64,000 nucleotides of DNA from Saprospiraceae bacterium (GTDB lineage: Bacteria; Bacteroidota; Bacteroidia; Chitinophagales; Saprospiraceae). How positions within the stretch are numbered: the first letter of the stretch is position 1; each line of letters starts with the position of its first letter. Both the position numbers and the translations under genes were made by a program. The notes beneath the pieces were generated by a model, which was not told the origin of the DNA, made no database searches, and was given only the letters and a program-made list of their open reading frames with translations. The stretch is taken from contig JADKAA010000029.1 of assembly GCA_016715465.1 (NCBI GenBank), forward strand, positions 2,418,001 through 2,482,000, in the 5' to 3' direction. Positions 33,955 to 42,361 of the stretch are shown one piece after another.

Positions 33955-34102
33955 GATGTGTATGAGATACTCTGAAAGTTGTTTGACAAATATAATTTCG
34001 GCCCTGCAATGATCAGTGTGATCAGCAGCAACATGATCAGCATGAAGCTGTAATAAACTACTCGGTTGTTGAAATAATTTTTCAGTATCAGATGAATTTC
34101 AT
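33955..34102 (-). pseudogene. Out-of-frame N-terminus of the EEP-family gene
   Basis: From an ATG at 34102, 7 bp after the upstream stop, the minus strand encodes NNRVVYYSFMLIMLLL, then ITLIIAGPKLY, in one frame, followed by KQLSEYLIHIMLG in the next. The latter joins directly to the ATG at 33954. One extra base in the T3 run before GTC joins them. Another single base after ATGAAA would put the ATG in frame. This is the first membrane helix of the same protein. Confidence 0.6.
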
Positions 34103-34109
34103 AACAAAA

Positions 34110-36698
34110 CTAATCAATAAAATCTGCAAGTACACAATCTTTTTTTAGGTGCAACACCTTTCCTTGTGGATCAAAGACCGATCCTGTAATGATGTAAATG
34201 CCTAACCGCTCCCGATTGCCATCGTCATTGGTTCCATCCCAAACAATGACACCCTTTTGACCTAACAATTCATTGTTTGTAAGATTTTTTACCTTAAATC
34301 CTTCTGCATTGTAAATAGCGATATTGGCGACGTACCCTGGCTGTGTGAATTGGTATTGCAGTATCAATAAATCGTCCAATGCATCGCCATTGGGTGAAAA
34401 TACTTTATTGGGTAAATAGAAAGTTTCTTCCTGCGTTGTGCCTTCCAGGGCGTTGCTGTTTTCATAACCCGGTGTAGCATAATTGCCTGCTTTTGCGGAA
34501 GACTGCCAGTTAAATGTTGAATTTTCAAATGCCTCCAGTCTGATTTTTTCAAGACTTACCCCCTTTCTGTCTTCCTTGTCTATGAGCAAATGATGCCTGT
34601 CTTCATGGTAATTAAATGAGTCCAAAACCAATCCTGAAACATTGGTGATTGTTACATTTCCTTCGTCAACATTAAAAGCGGGTAACGCAGACAATACATG
34701 TTTTGAGATTGAAGGCGGAGCATAAAAGTTCTTCAGTGCAGCAGTATCTTCATTCACCGCTACATAAGATTTTGGCGGCAATACATACGAGACTTCAATG
34801 CTTTCTGACTGACCATTATTTTGATTGGAAATGCTAAGGCCTTTTAGTTGAATGGCGTGATCACTTGTATTGTACACTTCGACAAAATCATCAACACCTG
34901 TGGGTGGGTTGAACAAAATTTCACTGACGATTAGTTCTCCTTCCCCGGGAGGCAGGCCAAATATAAATTGCACTGTTGTGTCATTCAGGATGTTTTTGTT
35001 TTTATCCGCCACATCCATGATGGCCAGTTCGTAAATTCCGGTCGGTGAAAAAGCCTGGTCAAAACGGAGCAGAACTTCAAATGATCCATTGGGGCCAAAC
35101 TGTACGGAGTTGGCACTGCCAATGTTTCTATCCACTGCATAGGATGCCGTAGAAAGTGCAGAAGCGCTTTCCAAAAAATCATCAAATATCAGCTTAAGAT
35201 TGTGGTCATCTACAACTTCAATACGCACCACCCTGGGCAAATCCCTGTCGTAGCTATGGCTGTTGGCGTATCCCGGTGTGGCATACTTATAAGCCCCGGA
35301 TGCGGATAGCCAGTTGGAGCGGTCATTTAAAAAGGGCAACAGGTTCGCCTTTTCGAGACTGACACCTTCTATATTTTTACCTGCATCAAACACATAATGA
35401 AAGTCGTCGAGATAGCTGAAACTATCCAGCACACTGCCATCCGGCAAAGCCAACAAAACATTGCCTTTGTCATTATTGAATGCAGGCAAATCCTGCACCA
35501 ATATCAGGGATGAGACCGGCGGCAAATATACCTGTTGCAATGAAGTCGGATCTTTGGTGAAGGCCAGGTAGCCATTGGCTTCAATAAATATTCCAGTACC
35601 CACAACCCGCGTCTGTCCGTTTGTAATATTCGTAATTCTTAGTCCTTCGAGCAAAAGTTTTTTGGGTGTCTTGTTGTGTATTTCAATAAAATCCTCCCGG
35701 TTTACATAAGGGTCAAAGAGAATCTCGGACAAGATAATTTCTCCCGGTTTTGGTAAGGTATAATAAATCAATTTAAGGGTCGTATCTCTCATGAGGTTGC
35801 CGGACACATCTTTAAGTCCCGTCAACGCAAGCCGGTTGATTTCTGAAGTTTTTAAGTCAAAATCAAAATCCAGTGTGGCAGTCAGCCCGGAAGCCTGCAA
35901 GGTAACCGAAGAAGGCGATCCCAACCCGGATACATTGTATTGATTTATATTTCCGGCAGTTGCGGCATCCATTTTTTCATTAAAATTGATGTTAACCCTT
36001 CTTGAGTTTTCGATAGCCGCAGAAACCACTAAAGGTGGGATGACATCGGCAGAATAACTCTTTACTTCAAAATTGTCGAAGACAAATTTGTCCTTTCTGG
36101 TTGCGGTATAGACACATTGAATGCCAAAGTATTGAGCTTCTGAAACGGCAATGCCCGGGTCGGTAAAAGAAACGACTTCGTCATATATTCCATCCTGATT
36201 ATAGTCTGCACTTACCGTAAAGCTGCCATTTTGACGGTAGATGATGTTTAGTCTGGCCTGCGCCGGATCTGTGGCCATGGTGCCATCGGTACCGCTCGCA
36301 AGCAGGCTTTCTGTTCCGTTTAACACCCGGTATATACGCAATGCGTCTGCAGACCCGTTTTCACCAATCTGGATAAAATAGGATGTTGCAGGACTCGGTC
36401 CCGGGCTGGTCGAAAGGAAGTACAATCGGCAAAAATTAGTGCCACTCGGACTGAACTCCAGTTTTACCTCGAAGTTGAGTTCGAAGCTATCCGGATAATT
36501 AAAGGCGGTGGAAAGGTGGGAACTGCCTTCGGTCGCTGCATTGAGGCGCAGTTTTTTATCTCCATCCACTATAAAACTACCGGTATCTCCTACCCATGTC
36601 GGATTTGTGGCTAATTCGCCATCGTCAAAATTATCCACAACCTGAGCGTTTGTAACTCCTAAAAACAATAGAAAAAGAAGGAAAACGTTATATCTCAT
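34110..36698 (-). CDS. Secreted lamin-tail-domain protein with gliding-motility-type C-terminus
   Basis: 862 residues with a signal peptide (1-18). A concanavalin-like beta domain comes first (VVDNFDDGE onward). It is followed by Big_5-type Ig modules (RRVNINFNEKMD and LKLIFDDFLES) alternating with two lamin-tail domains (EIILSEILFDPYVNREDFIEI and ELIVSEILFNPP, each followed by a block such as DDFVEVYN). The last 90 residues (PNKVFSPNGDALDD, YNAEGFKV, WDGTNDDG) are the C-terminal domain used by T9SS type B substrates. It is expected to be exported and attached to the cell surface. It starts the run lamin-tail, EEP, GNAT. No enzymatic motif; probably a scaffold or adhesin. Confidence 0.88.
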   Translation of the reverse strand: MRYNVFLLFLLFLGVTNAQVVDNFDDGELATNPTWVGDTGSFIVDGDKKLRLNAATEGSSHLSTAFNYPDSFELNFEVKLEFSPSGTNFCRLYFLSTSPGPSPATSYFIQIGENGSADALRIYRVLNGTESLLASGTDGTMATDPAQARLNIIYRQNGSFTVSADYNQDGIYDEVVSFTDPGIAVSEAQYFGIQCVYTATRKDKFVFDNFEVKSYSADVIPPLVVSAAIENSRRVNINFNEKMDAATAGNINQYNVSGLGSPSSVTLQASGLTATLDFDFDLKTSEINRLALTGLKDVSGNLMRDTTLKLIYYTLPKPGEIILSEILFDPYVNREDFIEIHNKTPKKLLLEGLRITNITNGQTRVVGTGIFIEANGYLAFTKDPTSLQQVYLPPVSSLILVQDLPAFNNDKGNVLLALPDGSVLDSFSYLDDFHYVFDAGKNIEGVSLEKANLLPFLNDRSNWLSASGAYKYATPGYANSHSYDRDLPRVVRIEVVDDHNLKLIFDDFLESASALSTASYAVDRNIGSANSVQFGPNGSFEVLLRFDQAFSPTGIYELAIMDVADKNKNILNDTTVQFIFGLPPGEGELIVSEILFNPPTGVDDFVEVYNTSDHAIQLKGLSISNQNNGQSESIEVSYVLPPKSYVAVNEDTAALKNFYAPPSISKHVLSALPAFNVDEGNVTITNVSGLVLDSFNYHEDRHHLLIDKEDRKGVSLEKIRLEAFENSTFNWQSSAKAGNYATPGYENSNALEGTTQEETFYLPNKVFSPNGDALDDLLILQYQFTQPGYVANIAIYNAEGFKVKNLTNNELLGQKGVIVWDGTNDDGNRERLGIYIITGSVFDPQGKVLHLKKDCVLADFID

Positions 36699-36732
36699 GC
36701 CATAAAATTAATGGAATTTTCAGGGCATATTA

Positions 36733-36740
36733 TATCTTTG
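36733..36740 (+). promoter_or_regulatory. -7 box of asd
   Basis: TATCTTTG, 34 bp before the ATG at 36775. The upstream region is T-rich, but no clean TTG lies at -33. Confidence 0.5.
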
Positions 36741-36774
36741 CCCCACTTTTATAAAAAGTTAACGTAACCATTTC

Positions 36775-37776
36775 ATGAAATTAGCCGTTGTAGGCGTTAC
36801 CGGTCTTGTGGGCACGGTAATGAACCAAGTACTCGAAGAGGAGCAACTCAACATCACTGAATACCTGCCGGTAGCCAGTCAGAAATCCATGGGTAAGTCC
36901 TTGGTTTTTAAGGGTAAGGCTTACGACATCGTCAGCATGGAAGAGGCCGTTTCGCGCCGGCCGGATGTGGCCATTTTTTCGGCAGGTGGCTCAGTGTCAA
37001 CAGAATGGGCTCCAAAATTTGCAGCCGTGGGCACTTTTGTGGTAGACAATTCTTCTGCCTGGAGGATGGACCCCACCAAAAAACTGGTTGTGCCTGAGAT
37101 CAATGCTAATCGCCTGGGTAAGGAAGATAAAATCATTGCCAACCCAAATTGTAGCACCATTCAAATGGTCATGGCATTGGCGCCTTTGCATAGAAAGTAT
37201 GGCATAGACCGCATCGTGGTTTCCACGTATCAGTCTTTTACCGGTACCGGAGCCAGGGCTGTTGCCCAATACGAGGCCGAAAAGTCGGGCTTAACCCTCC
37301 CTAAAGAGCAAATGGCCTATCATTATCCGATTTTTGAAAATTGTATACCACAGTGTGATGTCTTTACCGAAAACGGATACACCAAAGAAGAGATGAAGCT
37401 TGTCCATGAGACCAAAAAAATACTTGAGGATCAATCGATTAGAGTAACTGCAACGGCAGTGAGGGTACCAGTAAACGGAGGTCACTCGGAGAGCATCAAT
37501 GTGAGCTTCAAAAATGATTTTCAACTCGAAGAAGTAAAAAATATACTGCAAAACACACCCGGACTGGTGCTGTTAGACGATATTGAACATTTTCAATATC
37601 CCATGCCGTTATTTGCAAAAAATAAAAATGAAGTATTTGTGGGGAGACTTCGAAGGGATGATTCCGCACCAAATACGTTGAATATGTGGGTTGTAGCAGA
37701 TAACCTCCGGAAAGGGGCTGCCACCAACGCCATTCAGATTGTTAAATATTTGCTGGAAAACGGCATACTTGGCTAA
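36775..37776 (+). CDS. asd: Aspartate-semialdehyde dehydrogenase
   Basis: 333 residues. It reduces aspartyl phosphate to the semialdehyde for lysine/diaminopimelate, threonine and methionine synthesis. GVTGLVGTVM (about 7-16) binds NADP. ANPNCSTIQM holds the catalytic Cys (about 125). The substrate Arg and catalytic His lie in VRVPVNGGHSESI (about 230-243). All essential residues are present. It has its own promoter, and the coiled-coil protein gene starts 68 bp downstream. Confidence 0.97.
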   Translation: MKLAVVGVTGLVGTVMNQVLEEEQLNITEYLPVASQKSMGKSLVFKGKAYDIVSMEEAVSRRPDVAIFSAGGSVSTEWAPKFAAVGTFVVDNSSAWRMDPTKKLVVPEINANRLGKEDKIIANPNCSTIQMVMALAPLHRKYGIDRIVVSTYQSFTGTGARAVAQYEAEKSGLTLPKEQMAYHYPIFENCIPQCDVFTENGYTKEEMKLVHETKKILEDQSIRVTATAVRVPVNGGHSESINVSFKNDFQLEEVKNILQNTPGLVLLDDIEHFQYPMPLFAKNKNEVFVGRLRRDDSAPNTLNMWVVADNLRKGAATNAIQIVKYLLENGILG

Positions 37777-37844
37777 GTTTTTGCTGTAGTATCCGGAATA
37801 CCGCCTTAGTGTAAATTGATTGTTTATTTAATTACAAGTAAAAA

Positions 37845-39377
37845 ATGAAAACGAAAGTAGTTCTGTGGGGAGAAAACGCCTCAAACGAAAAAATCCTGCT
37901 GGCATTGGAATTGTTGGAAAGAGACAACAAAGTAATGCTGTATGTATTTCCATTGGAAGTGGCTACAGAAGAATTTTATCAATCGCTGCTCGATCATTGG
38001 AGAGAGGGCAAGACGGTGGAATTTCCCAATCCACACCAGGTCATCGAAAGGCCACTTTCTGTCACAGAAGGTTTGTTGCCGGATGACATAAAAGTAGAGC
38101 GTACAGACATCATCAGCAGGGCCCAGGCCGAATGGCACTTTGTGGTCTTGTCTTCGAAGCTCTATGAAATGTATAGGTCTGAACTTGACGAGATCAAGGA
38201 AAAAATAGATCACTTGTCTGAATATGATGATAAATTGTGGGCAGAGGCCAAGACCTTCTGGACCAAAGTTCAGGATCAGGTCAGGGAGCAGAACCTGTTT
38301 AAAGAACACTCTGCCATCCTAAAAGAAAGAACAAACATCTTGTTTGACAAACTAAAGGAACTTAAAAAGAGCCTCCAGGGTGAGTTTGAAAAAACGTCTC
38401 AGGAGGTGTCTGCTAAGTTCTTTGAAGAAATCAAGGAGATCGAAGATAAACTCGAAAAGGGTCTTGGGTTAAAGCCTCTTTTTGAACAAATGAAGGCCAT
38501 CCAGGAGAAATATTACAAAGCCCAGATGACCAAGGAAGACCGAAAAAATGTCTGGGACAAACTCGATGGTACCTTCAAGGCCCTTAAGGAGAAAAAACCT
38601 GCCGGCGGTGGTGGAAACCGCGATTTTGATAAATCAAGGGTTCAGGCCAGGTACGACGGCCTGATCGATACCATTTCCAAGATGGAAAAATCCATCCTTA
38701 GGGACAAACAGGACTACGACTTCCAGGTGAAAAAAATCGAACAGACCGACGGGCAACTGGAAATGCAGATCAGAAAGGCAAAACTCAAAATGCTGGAAGA
38801 GCGCATCTCTTCTAAAAATGACAAGCTTCAGGACATGTATAAGGTGAGAAAAGAACTTGAAGTCAAGATGTCCAAGGATGAGCAGCGCCGCGTAGTCGAA
38901 GAAAAACGAAACGAAGTGAAGGAGGTCGTCAAGCAAAAAATTGCCGACAGCATAGAGATAGCCAAGGAGGAAAGAGAAACCATGGCCGACCTGTTGGAAA
39001 ATGCTGCTGCCAAGATCAAGGAGGGCAAGGGTGCTAAAAAGCCCAAAGAATCTCTGCTGGATTCCATTACCGAATCAGTCAAGGATACTTTTGAAGATGT
39101 GGTGGATACCGTAAAAGCCGTAGCTGAAGTGGCAGAAGACAAAATCGAAGATGTCGTTGATTCGCTGGGTGATAAAATGGATGTCGCGGAAGATAAAGTA
39201 GAATCTATGGTACAGGCGGTGGGCGAAAAGCTTGGCGTAACCAAGGATAAAATGGATGAGGTCATCGATCAGATTGAGGACAAACTCGATGTGGTAGAAG
39301 ACAAAATCGAAGCGACCATTGATGCCCTTACTTCAGACGATAAGGACAAAAAAGAGGAAGAAGAAAAAGAGGCTTAG
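37845..39377 (+). CDS. Coiled-coil protein with LEA-like amphipathic C-terminus
   Basis: 510 residues, very rich in Lys and Glu. Residues 1-100 are a globular alpha/beta part (TKVVLWGENASNEKILLAL...), like a small conserved domain. Residues 110-390 are predicted long coiled coil. The last 110 residues consist of repeats of the kind D-K-(I/M/V)-E-D-V-V-D-x-(L/I), for example EDKIEDVVDSLGDKMDVAEDK, reminiscent of LEA or apolipoprotein amphipathic helices. No signal peptide or membrane segment. I do not know a named family. A role in stress protection or in organising membranes or cytoplasm is speculative. Confidence 0.8.
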   Translation: MKTKVVLWGENASNEKILLALELLERDNKVMLYVFPLEVATEEFYQSLLDHWREGKTVEFPNPHQVIERPLSVTEGLLPDDIKVERTDIISRAQAEWHFVVLSSKLYEMYRSELDEIKEKIDHLSEYDDKLWAEAKTFWTKVQDQVREQNLFKEHSAILKERTNILFDKLKELKKSLQGEFEKTSQEVSAKFFEEIKEIEDKLEKGLGLKPLFEQMKAIQEKYYKAQMTKEDRKNVWDKLDGTFKALKEKKPAGGGGNRDFDKSRVQARYDGLIDTISKMEKSILRDKQDYDFQVKKIEQTDGQLEMQIRKAKLKMLEERISSKNDKLQDMYKVRKELEVKMSKDEQRRVVEEKRNEVKEVVKQKIADSIEIAKEERETMADLLENAAAKIKEGKGAKKPKESLLDSITESVKDTFEDVVDTVKAVAEVAEDKIEDVVDSLGDKMDVAEDKVESMVQAVGEKLGVTKDKMDEVIDQIEDKLDVVEDKIEATIDALTSDDKDKKEEEEKEA

Positions 39378-39396
39378 CCTTTTTAGAAATACCTGT

Positions 39397-39430
39397 AAAT
39401 GCTCGGCAGCGAATCGGCTGCTGGGCATTT
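39397..39430 (+). terminator. Hairpin terminator after the coiled-coil gene
   Basis: 14-base arms AAATGCTCGGCAGC / GCTGCTGGGCATTT with a 6-base loop and a few wobble or mismatched pairs. The T-tract after it is weak (GTATTTAT). It lies 20 bp past the stop and 32 bp before prfA. Confidence 0.6.
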
Positions 39431-39461
39431 GTATTTATACACCAATTAAATAAAGCAGACC

Positions 39462-40529
39462 ATGATCGAAAAGCTGGATGCCATCATTGACCGGTACCAT
39501 TACCTGGAAGAAAAACTTTCTGATCCCTCCATCATTGGAGATCAGAAACAATTTGCCAAAATCAACAAAGAATACAAAGACCTTTCTGAAATTGTACGCG
39601 CATCAGAGCAATATAAGATGGTCATTGAAAACATTTCCAATGCCCGGCTGATGCAAAAGGACCCGGACCCCGAAATGCGCGAGATCGCAGTGACCGAAGA
39701 AGCAGAACTCGTCGAAGAAAAAGCAGAACTCGAAGAAAAGATAAAAATGTTGCTGGTGCCCAAGGATCCGGAAGATTCCAAGGATGTCATTATTGAAATC
39801 AGATCGGGTACCGGTGGTGATGAAGCCAGTATTTTTGCCGGTGATCTCTACCGCATGTACACGCGATATTTTGAAACTCGTGGCTGGAAAACGGAAGTCA
39901 TCGATGCCAATGAAGGCTCTGTGGGCGGCTACAACAAAGTAGTCCTTGAAATCCACGGTGAAGAGGTTTATGGAAAGCTTAAATTTGAATCCGGTGCACA
40001 CCGCGTACAACGCGTTCCCGAAACCGAAGCAAAGGGTCGGGTACATACTTCAGCCGCTACGGTGGTTGTCATGCCCATCTTTGAAGAAGAGGAAATCAAC
40101 ATCCGCAAAGAAGACCTCAAGGTCGATACTTTTCGATCCAGCGGTGCGGGTGGTCAAAATGTAAACAAGGTAGAAACGGGTGTACGTTTCACCCACCTGC
40201 CCACCGGTGTCGTAGCAGAAAGTACAGAAGCCAGGTCACAACATAAAAACAGGGATATCGCCCTGCAGAAACTTTACCAGCGCATCAACGACATCGCCAA
40301 GGAAAAGACCTACAATGAACAAAAGGAAACGCGCAGATCCCTGGTGGGAACCGGAGACCGTTCCGATAAGATCCGCACCTACAACTTCCCGCAAAACCGA
40401 CTCACCGATCACCGCATAAACCTTACCCTGTACAATCTCGACCGGGTGATGAATGGCGACCTCGATCAAATCATCGATGCGCTTGTCTTGGCCGAAAACG
40501 CCGAAAAATTAAAAGGGGAAGCACGTTAA
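39462..40529 (+). CDS. prfA: Peptide chain release factor 1
   Basis: 355 residues. It recognises UAA/UAG and releases the peptide. The catalytic GGQ is in SSGAGGQNVNK (about residue 228). HTSAATVVVMP is the RF1-type segment before it, and HLPTGVVAESTEARSQ follows. The codon-recognition region is of RF1 type (not SPF, as in RF2). The stop codon lies inside an 87-bp unit that is repeated 135 bp downstream. A strong hairpin follows immediately. Confidence 0.97.
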   Translation: MIEKLDAIIDRYHYLEEKLSDPSIIGDQKQFAKINKEYKDLSEIVRASEQYKMVIENISNARLMQKDPDPEMREIAVTEEAELVEEKAELEEKIKMLLVPKDPEDSKDVIIEIRSGTGGDEASIFAGDLYRMYTRYFETRGWKTEVIDANEGSVGGYNKVVLEIHGEEVYGKLKFESGAHRVQRVPETEAKGRVHTSAATVVVMPIFEEEEINIRKEDLKVDTFRSSGAGGQNVNKVETGVRFTHLPTGVVAESTEARSQHKNRDIALQKLYQRINDIAKEKTYNEQKETRRSLVGTGDRSDKIRTYNFPQNRLTDHRINLTLYNLDRVMNGDLDQIIDALVLAENAEKLKGEAR

Positions 40530-40610
40530 AAAATAGCCCGGTGGGCTATTTTAGTGCTGAACCCTGCCTGACCAATTCTTTGGGTAGGTGAGGCCTCCTG
40601 GCCGAAGCTT
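40524..40610 (+). repeat. Structured direct repeat, copy 1 (overlaps the prfA stop)
   Basis: 87 bp, about 90 percent identical to copy 2 by eye. It contains the terminator hairpin (40530-40552) and a second hairpin at 40567-40588 (CCTGACCAA / TTGGGTAGG). It begins with the last two codons of prfA (CGT TAA). Confidence 0.85.
40530..40552. terminator. prfA terminator, bidirectional
   Basis: Perfect 10-bp stem AAAATAGCCC / GGGCTATTTT with a 3-base loop, A-tract before and T-tract after. It starts one base past the prfA stop. The same hairpin recurs at 40665-40687. Confidence 0.85.
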
Positions 40611-40831
40611 ATTCTACTACTTATTTATGGGTTTTATTACACCTAACTCATTGTGTGTCGTTAAAAAATAGCCCGGTGGGCTATTTTAGTGCTGAACTCT
40701 GCCTGACCAATTTTTGGGCAGGTGAGGCCTCCTGGCTAATGCTTTGCCGATGCGATAAAGCTGTTTATTCTTAAGACTTATATGATTAAGATATTTCCTG
40801 TACCCAGCGAAGGAGAGGTCAGGAACCATCT
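40611..40831. other. Rest of the prfA downstream region
   Basis: Together with copy 1 this makes a 302-bp gene-free stretch. It holds repeat copy 2 and otherwise nothing recognisable. Confidence 0.4.
40659..40745 (+). repeat. Structured direct repeat, copy 2
   Basis: Second copy, 135 bp from the first, including CGTTAA and a terminator hairpin (40665-40687). The second hairpin (40702-40722, CCTGACCAA / TTGGGCAGG) keeps its pairing despite base changes. In copy 1 one pair is G-T; here it is G-C. Confidence 0.85.
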
Positions 40832-42361
40832 TCATTCGTTCCTAACTTTCACTATCTTCCCACCATACTCGTTGCCGCTTATATCTACAAATCTAATAAA
40901 ATACATTCCCGCCACACAGGCCTCCATGTCCAAATAGTTTTCACCTTCATGTATGTTTTGCTTTTTTATAAAGGAGCCACTCATGTCATATACATACACC
41001 TGGCCTTGTGCATCTGACTCCATTTTTGCTATGTCCATCACGGGGTTGGGGTAGATTTTGAGCCTTGTTTTCTTATGATCCACATCGATCACCTCGGTAT
41101 ACAGCTCAATGCTGTCACACACATCTACTTCGTCAACACGGAGTCGGGGAAAGTTAGGGGTACCTAAAGAAATGAAATAGGGTAAGTCTATTCCATGCTG
41201 GATGAATTGACAACCTTTTCCCTTTTTATTAGGGTAGTTTATTACATGCATTGATCCTACACCATTGCTACTATTTACATAGATTTTGCAGTCTGGTGCA
41301 AGGTTCATACCCTGAATGGTAGTAGGAAAAGGATCTTGAAACCCATCAAATGTATCAATAAGTATACATCCTTCTTCTAAATTTTCTTTCCATGTATCCA
41401 CCTGCCAAAGTGAATCAATGATAGACACATAGATGAATCTCCCATTTGGAGAGAATTCTATACCTGCAAAATCTCTTCTATGTTGTATTTTTAATATTAG
41501 TTGATTGCTTAATGTTCCAGTCTCTCTATTAAAATCAAATATATTCAATCCATTTTCAGTAGTAAACCATGCCCATTTTTTGCCATCTGGGCTAAACTTT
41601 GCAAAACCTGCTGCCGATGTATTCCTTGTAGTTTTTGGTCCTATGTTTTGAGAGTCAACCAGCATCGGTCCTGCTTCATTAACTAAAAATTTTAAATATG
41701 CATTGCTATTTTCTCGCATCTGTATCAACCACCAGTCTTTGCCATTGTGGTGGTGTATTGAAGCAAGATAAGACCAAACCAAGTCGTCAGCATCATATAT
41801 GATTTGATTTTTTTTAGTGACACTTCCCTTGCCTATATTAAGAGACATATCCACATAGGTGTATTTCAATGCATCTACAAAAAATTTTATTGGATCGGTT
41901 CTGAAGTTTAATGTTTTATGTAAAATGTAATAGCCCCTAGGATTATTTGCATCATTTAGGATAATAATGTCTTGCCAACCATTGTATCCAAAACTACAGT
42001 TGTCCCACCATTCAACATAGTATTTTCCAAAGTTAATGCTGTCTCCATTTTGCATTAAATTATGGTCTGCCTGCAACACTTGGCAACCATTAGTATAAAA
42101 TAGTAACTTGCCATTATTGTCGGAAACGCTACCATTATTTTGATAAATTTTAAAATTACCTTCTTCATAATTTATATGTAAAGTAGAGCTATCAAAATTG
42201 CAATTTACCGAGGAAATAAAAGTTGAAGTAAAAGTAGTATCCTTGTAGTTCCTAAGATTAAATATCCAATTATAGTCTTGATATTCTTGTGAAGAAACAT
42301 TCTTTGCTAACAAAAAACACAGGGTGACGAATGCCACTCTATGCTGATATCTTAAAATCAT
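40832..42361 (-). CDS. Secreted propeller-like protein with T9SS sorting domain
   Basis: 509 residues with a signal peptide (1-24). The body contains repeated beta units with features of a propeller (KWAWFTTENGLNIFDF, GIEFSPNGRFIYVS, APDCKIYVNSSNG). This type is common in Bacteroidota next to other cell-surface genes. Residues 430-509 form a T9SS type A domain (KIYPNPVMDIAKM, GMYFIRFVD). The ATG overlaps the stop of the metalloprotease upstream by 4 bp (ATGA). The DNA is more AT-rich than flanking genes. Role unknown; possibly a partner or regulator of the protease. Confidence 0.82.
   Translation of the reverse strand: MILRYQHRVAFVTLCFLLAKNVSSQEYQDYNWIFNLRNYKDTTFTSTFISSVNCNFDSSTLHINYEEGNFKIYQNNGSVSDNNGKLLFYTNGCQVLQADHNLMQNGDSINFGKYYVEWWDNCSFGYNGWQDIIILNDANNPRGYYILHKTLNFRTDPIKFFVDALKYTYVDMSLNIGKGSVTKKNQIIYDADDLVWSYLASIHHHNGKDWWLIQMRENSNAYLKFLVNEAGPMLVDSQNIGPKTTRNTSAAGFAKFSPDGKKWAWFTTENGLNIFDFNRETGTLSNQLILKIQHRRDFAGIEFSPNGRFIYVSIIDSLWQVDTWKENLEEGCILIDTFDGFQDPFPTTIQGMNLAPDCKIYVNSSNGVGSMHVINYPNKKGKGCQFIQHGIDLPYFISLGTPNFPRLRVDEVDVCDSIELYTEVIDVDHKKTRLKIYPNPVMDIAKMESDAQGQVYVYDMSGSFIKKQNIHEGENYLDMEACVAGMYFIRFVDISGNEYGGKIVKVRNE

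Noticed and set aside
40524..40745. CRISPR array
   Set aside because: Only two copies of an 87-bp unit, which carries terminator hairpins and the end of prfA; no spacers or cas genes.
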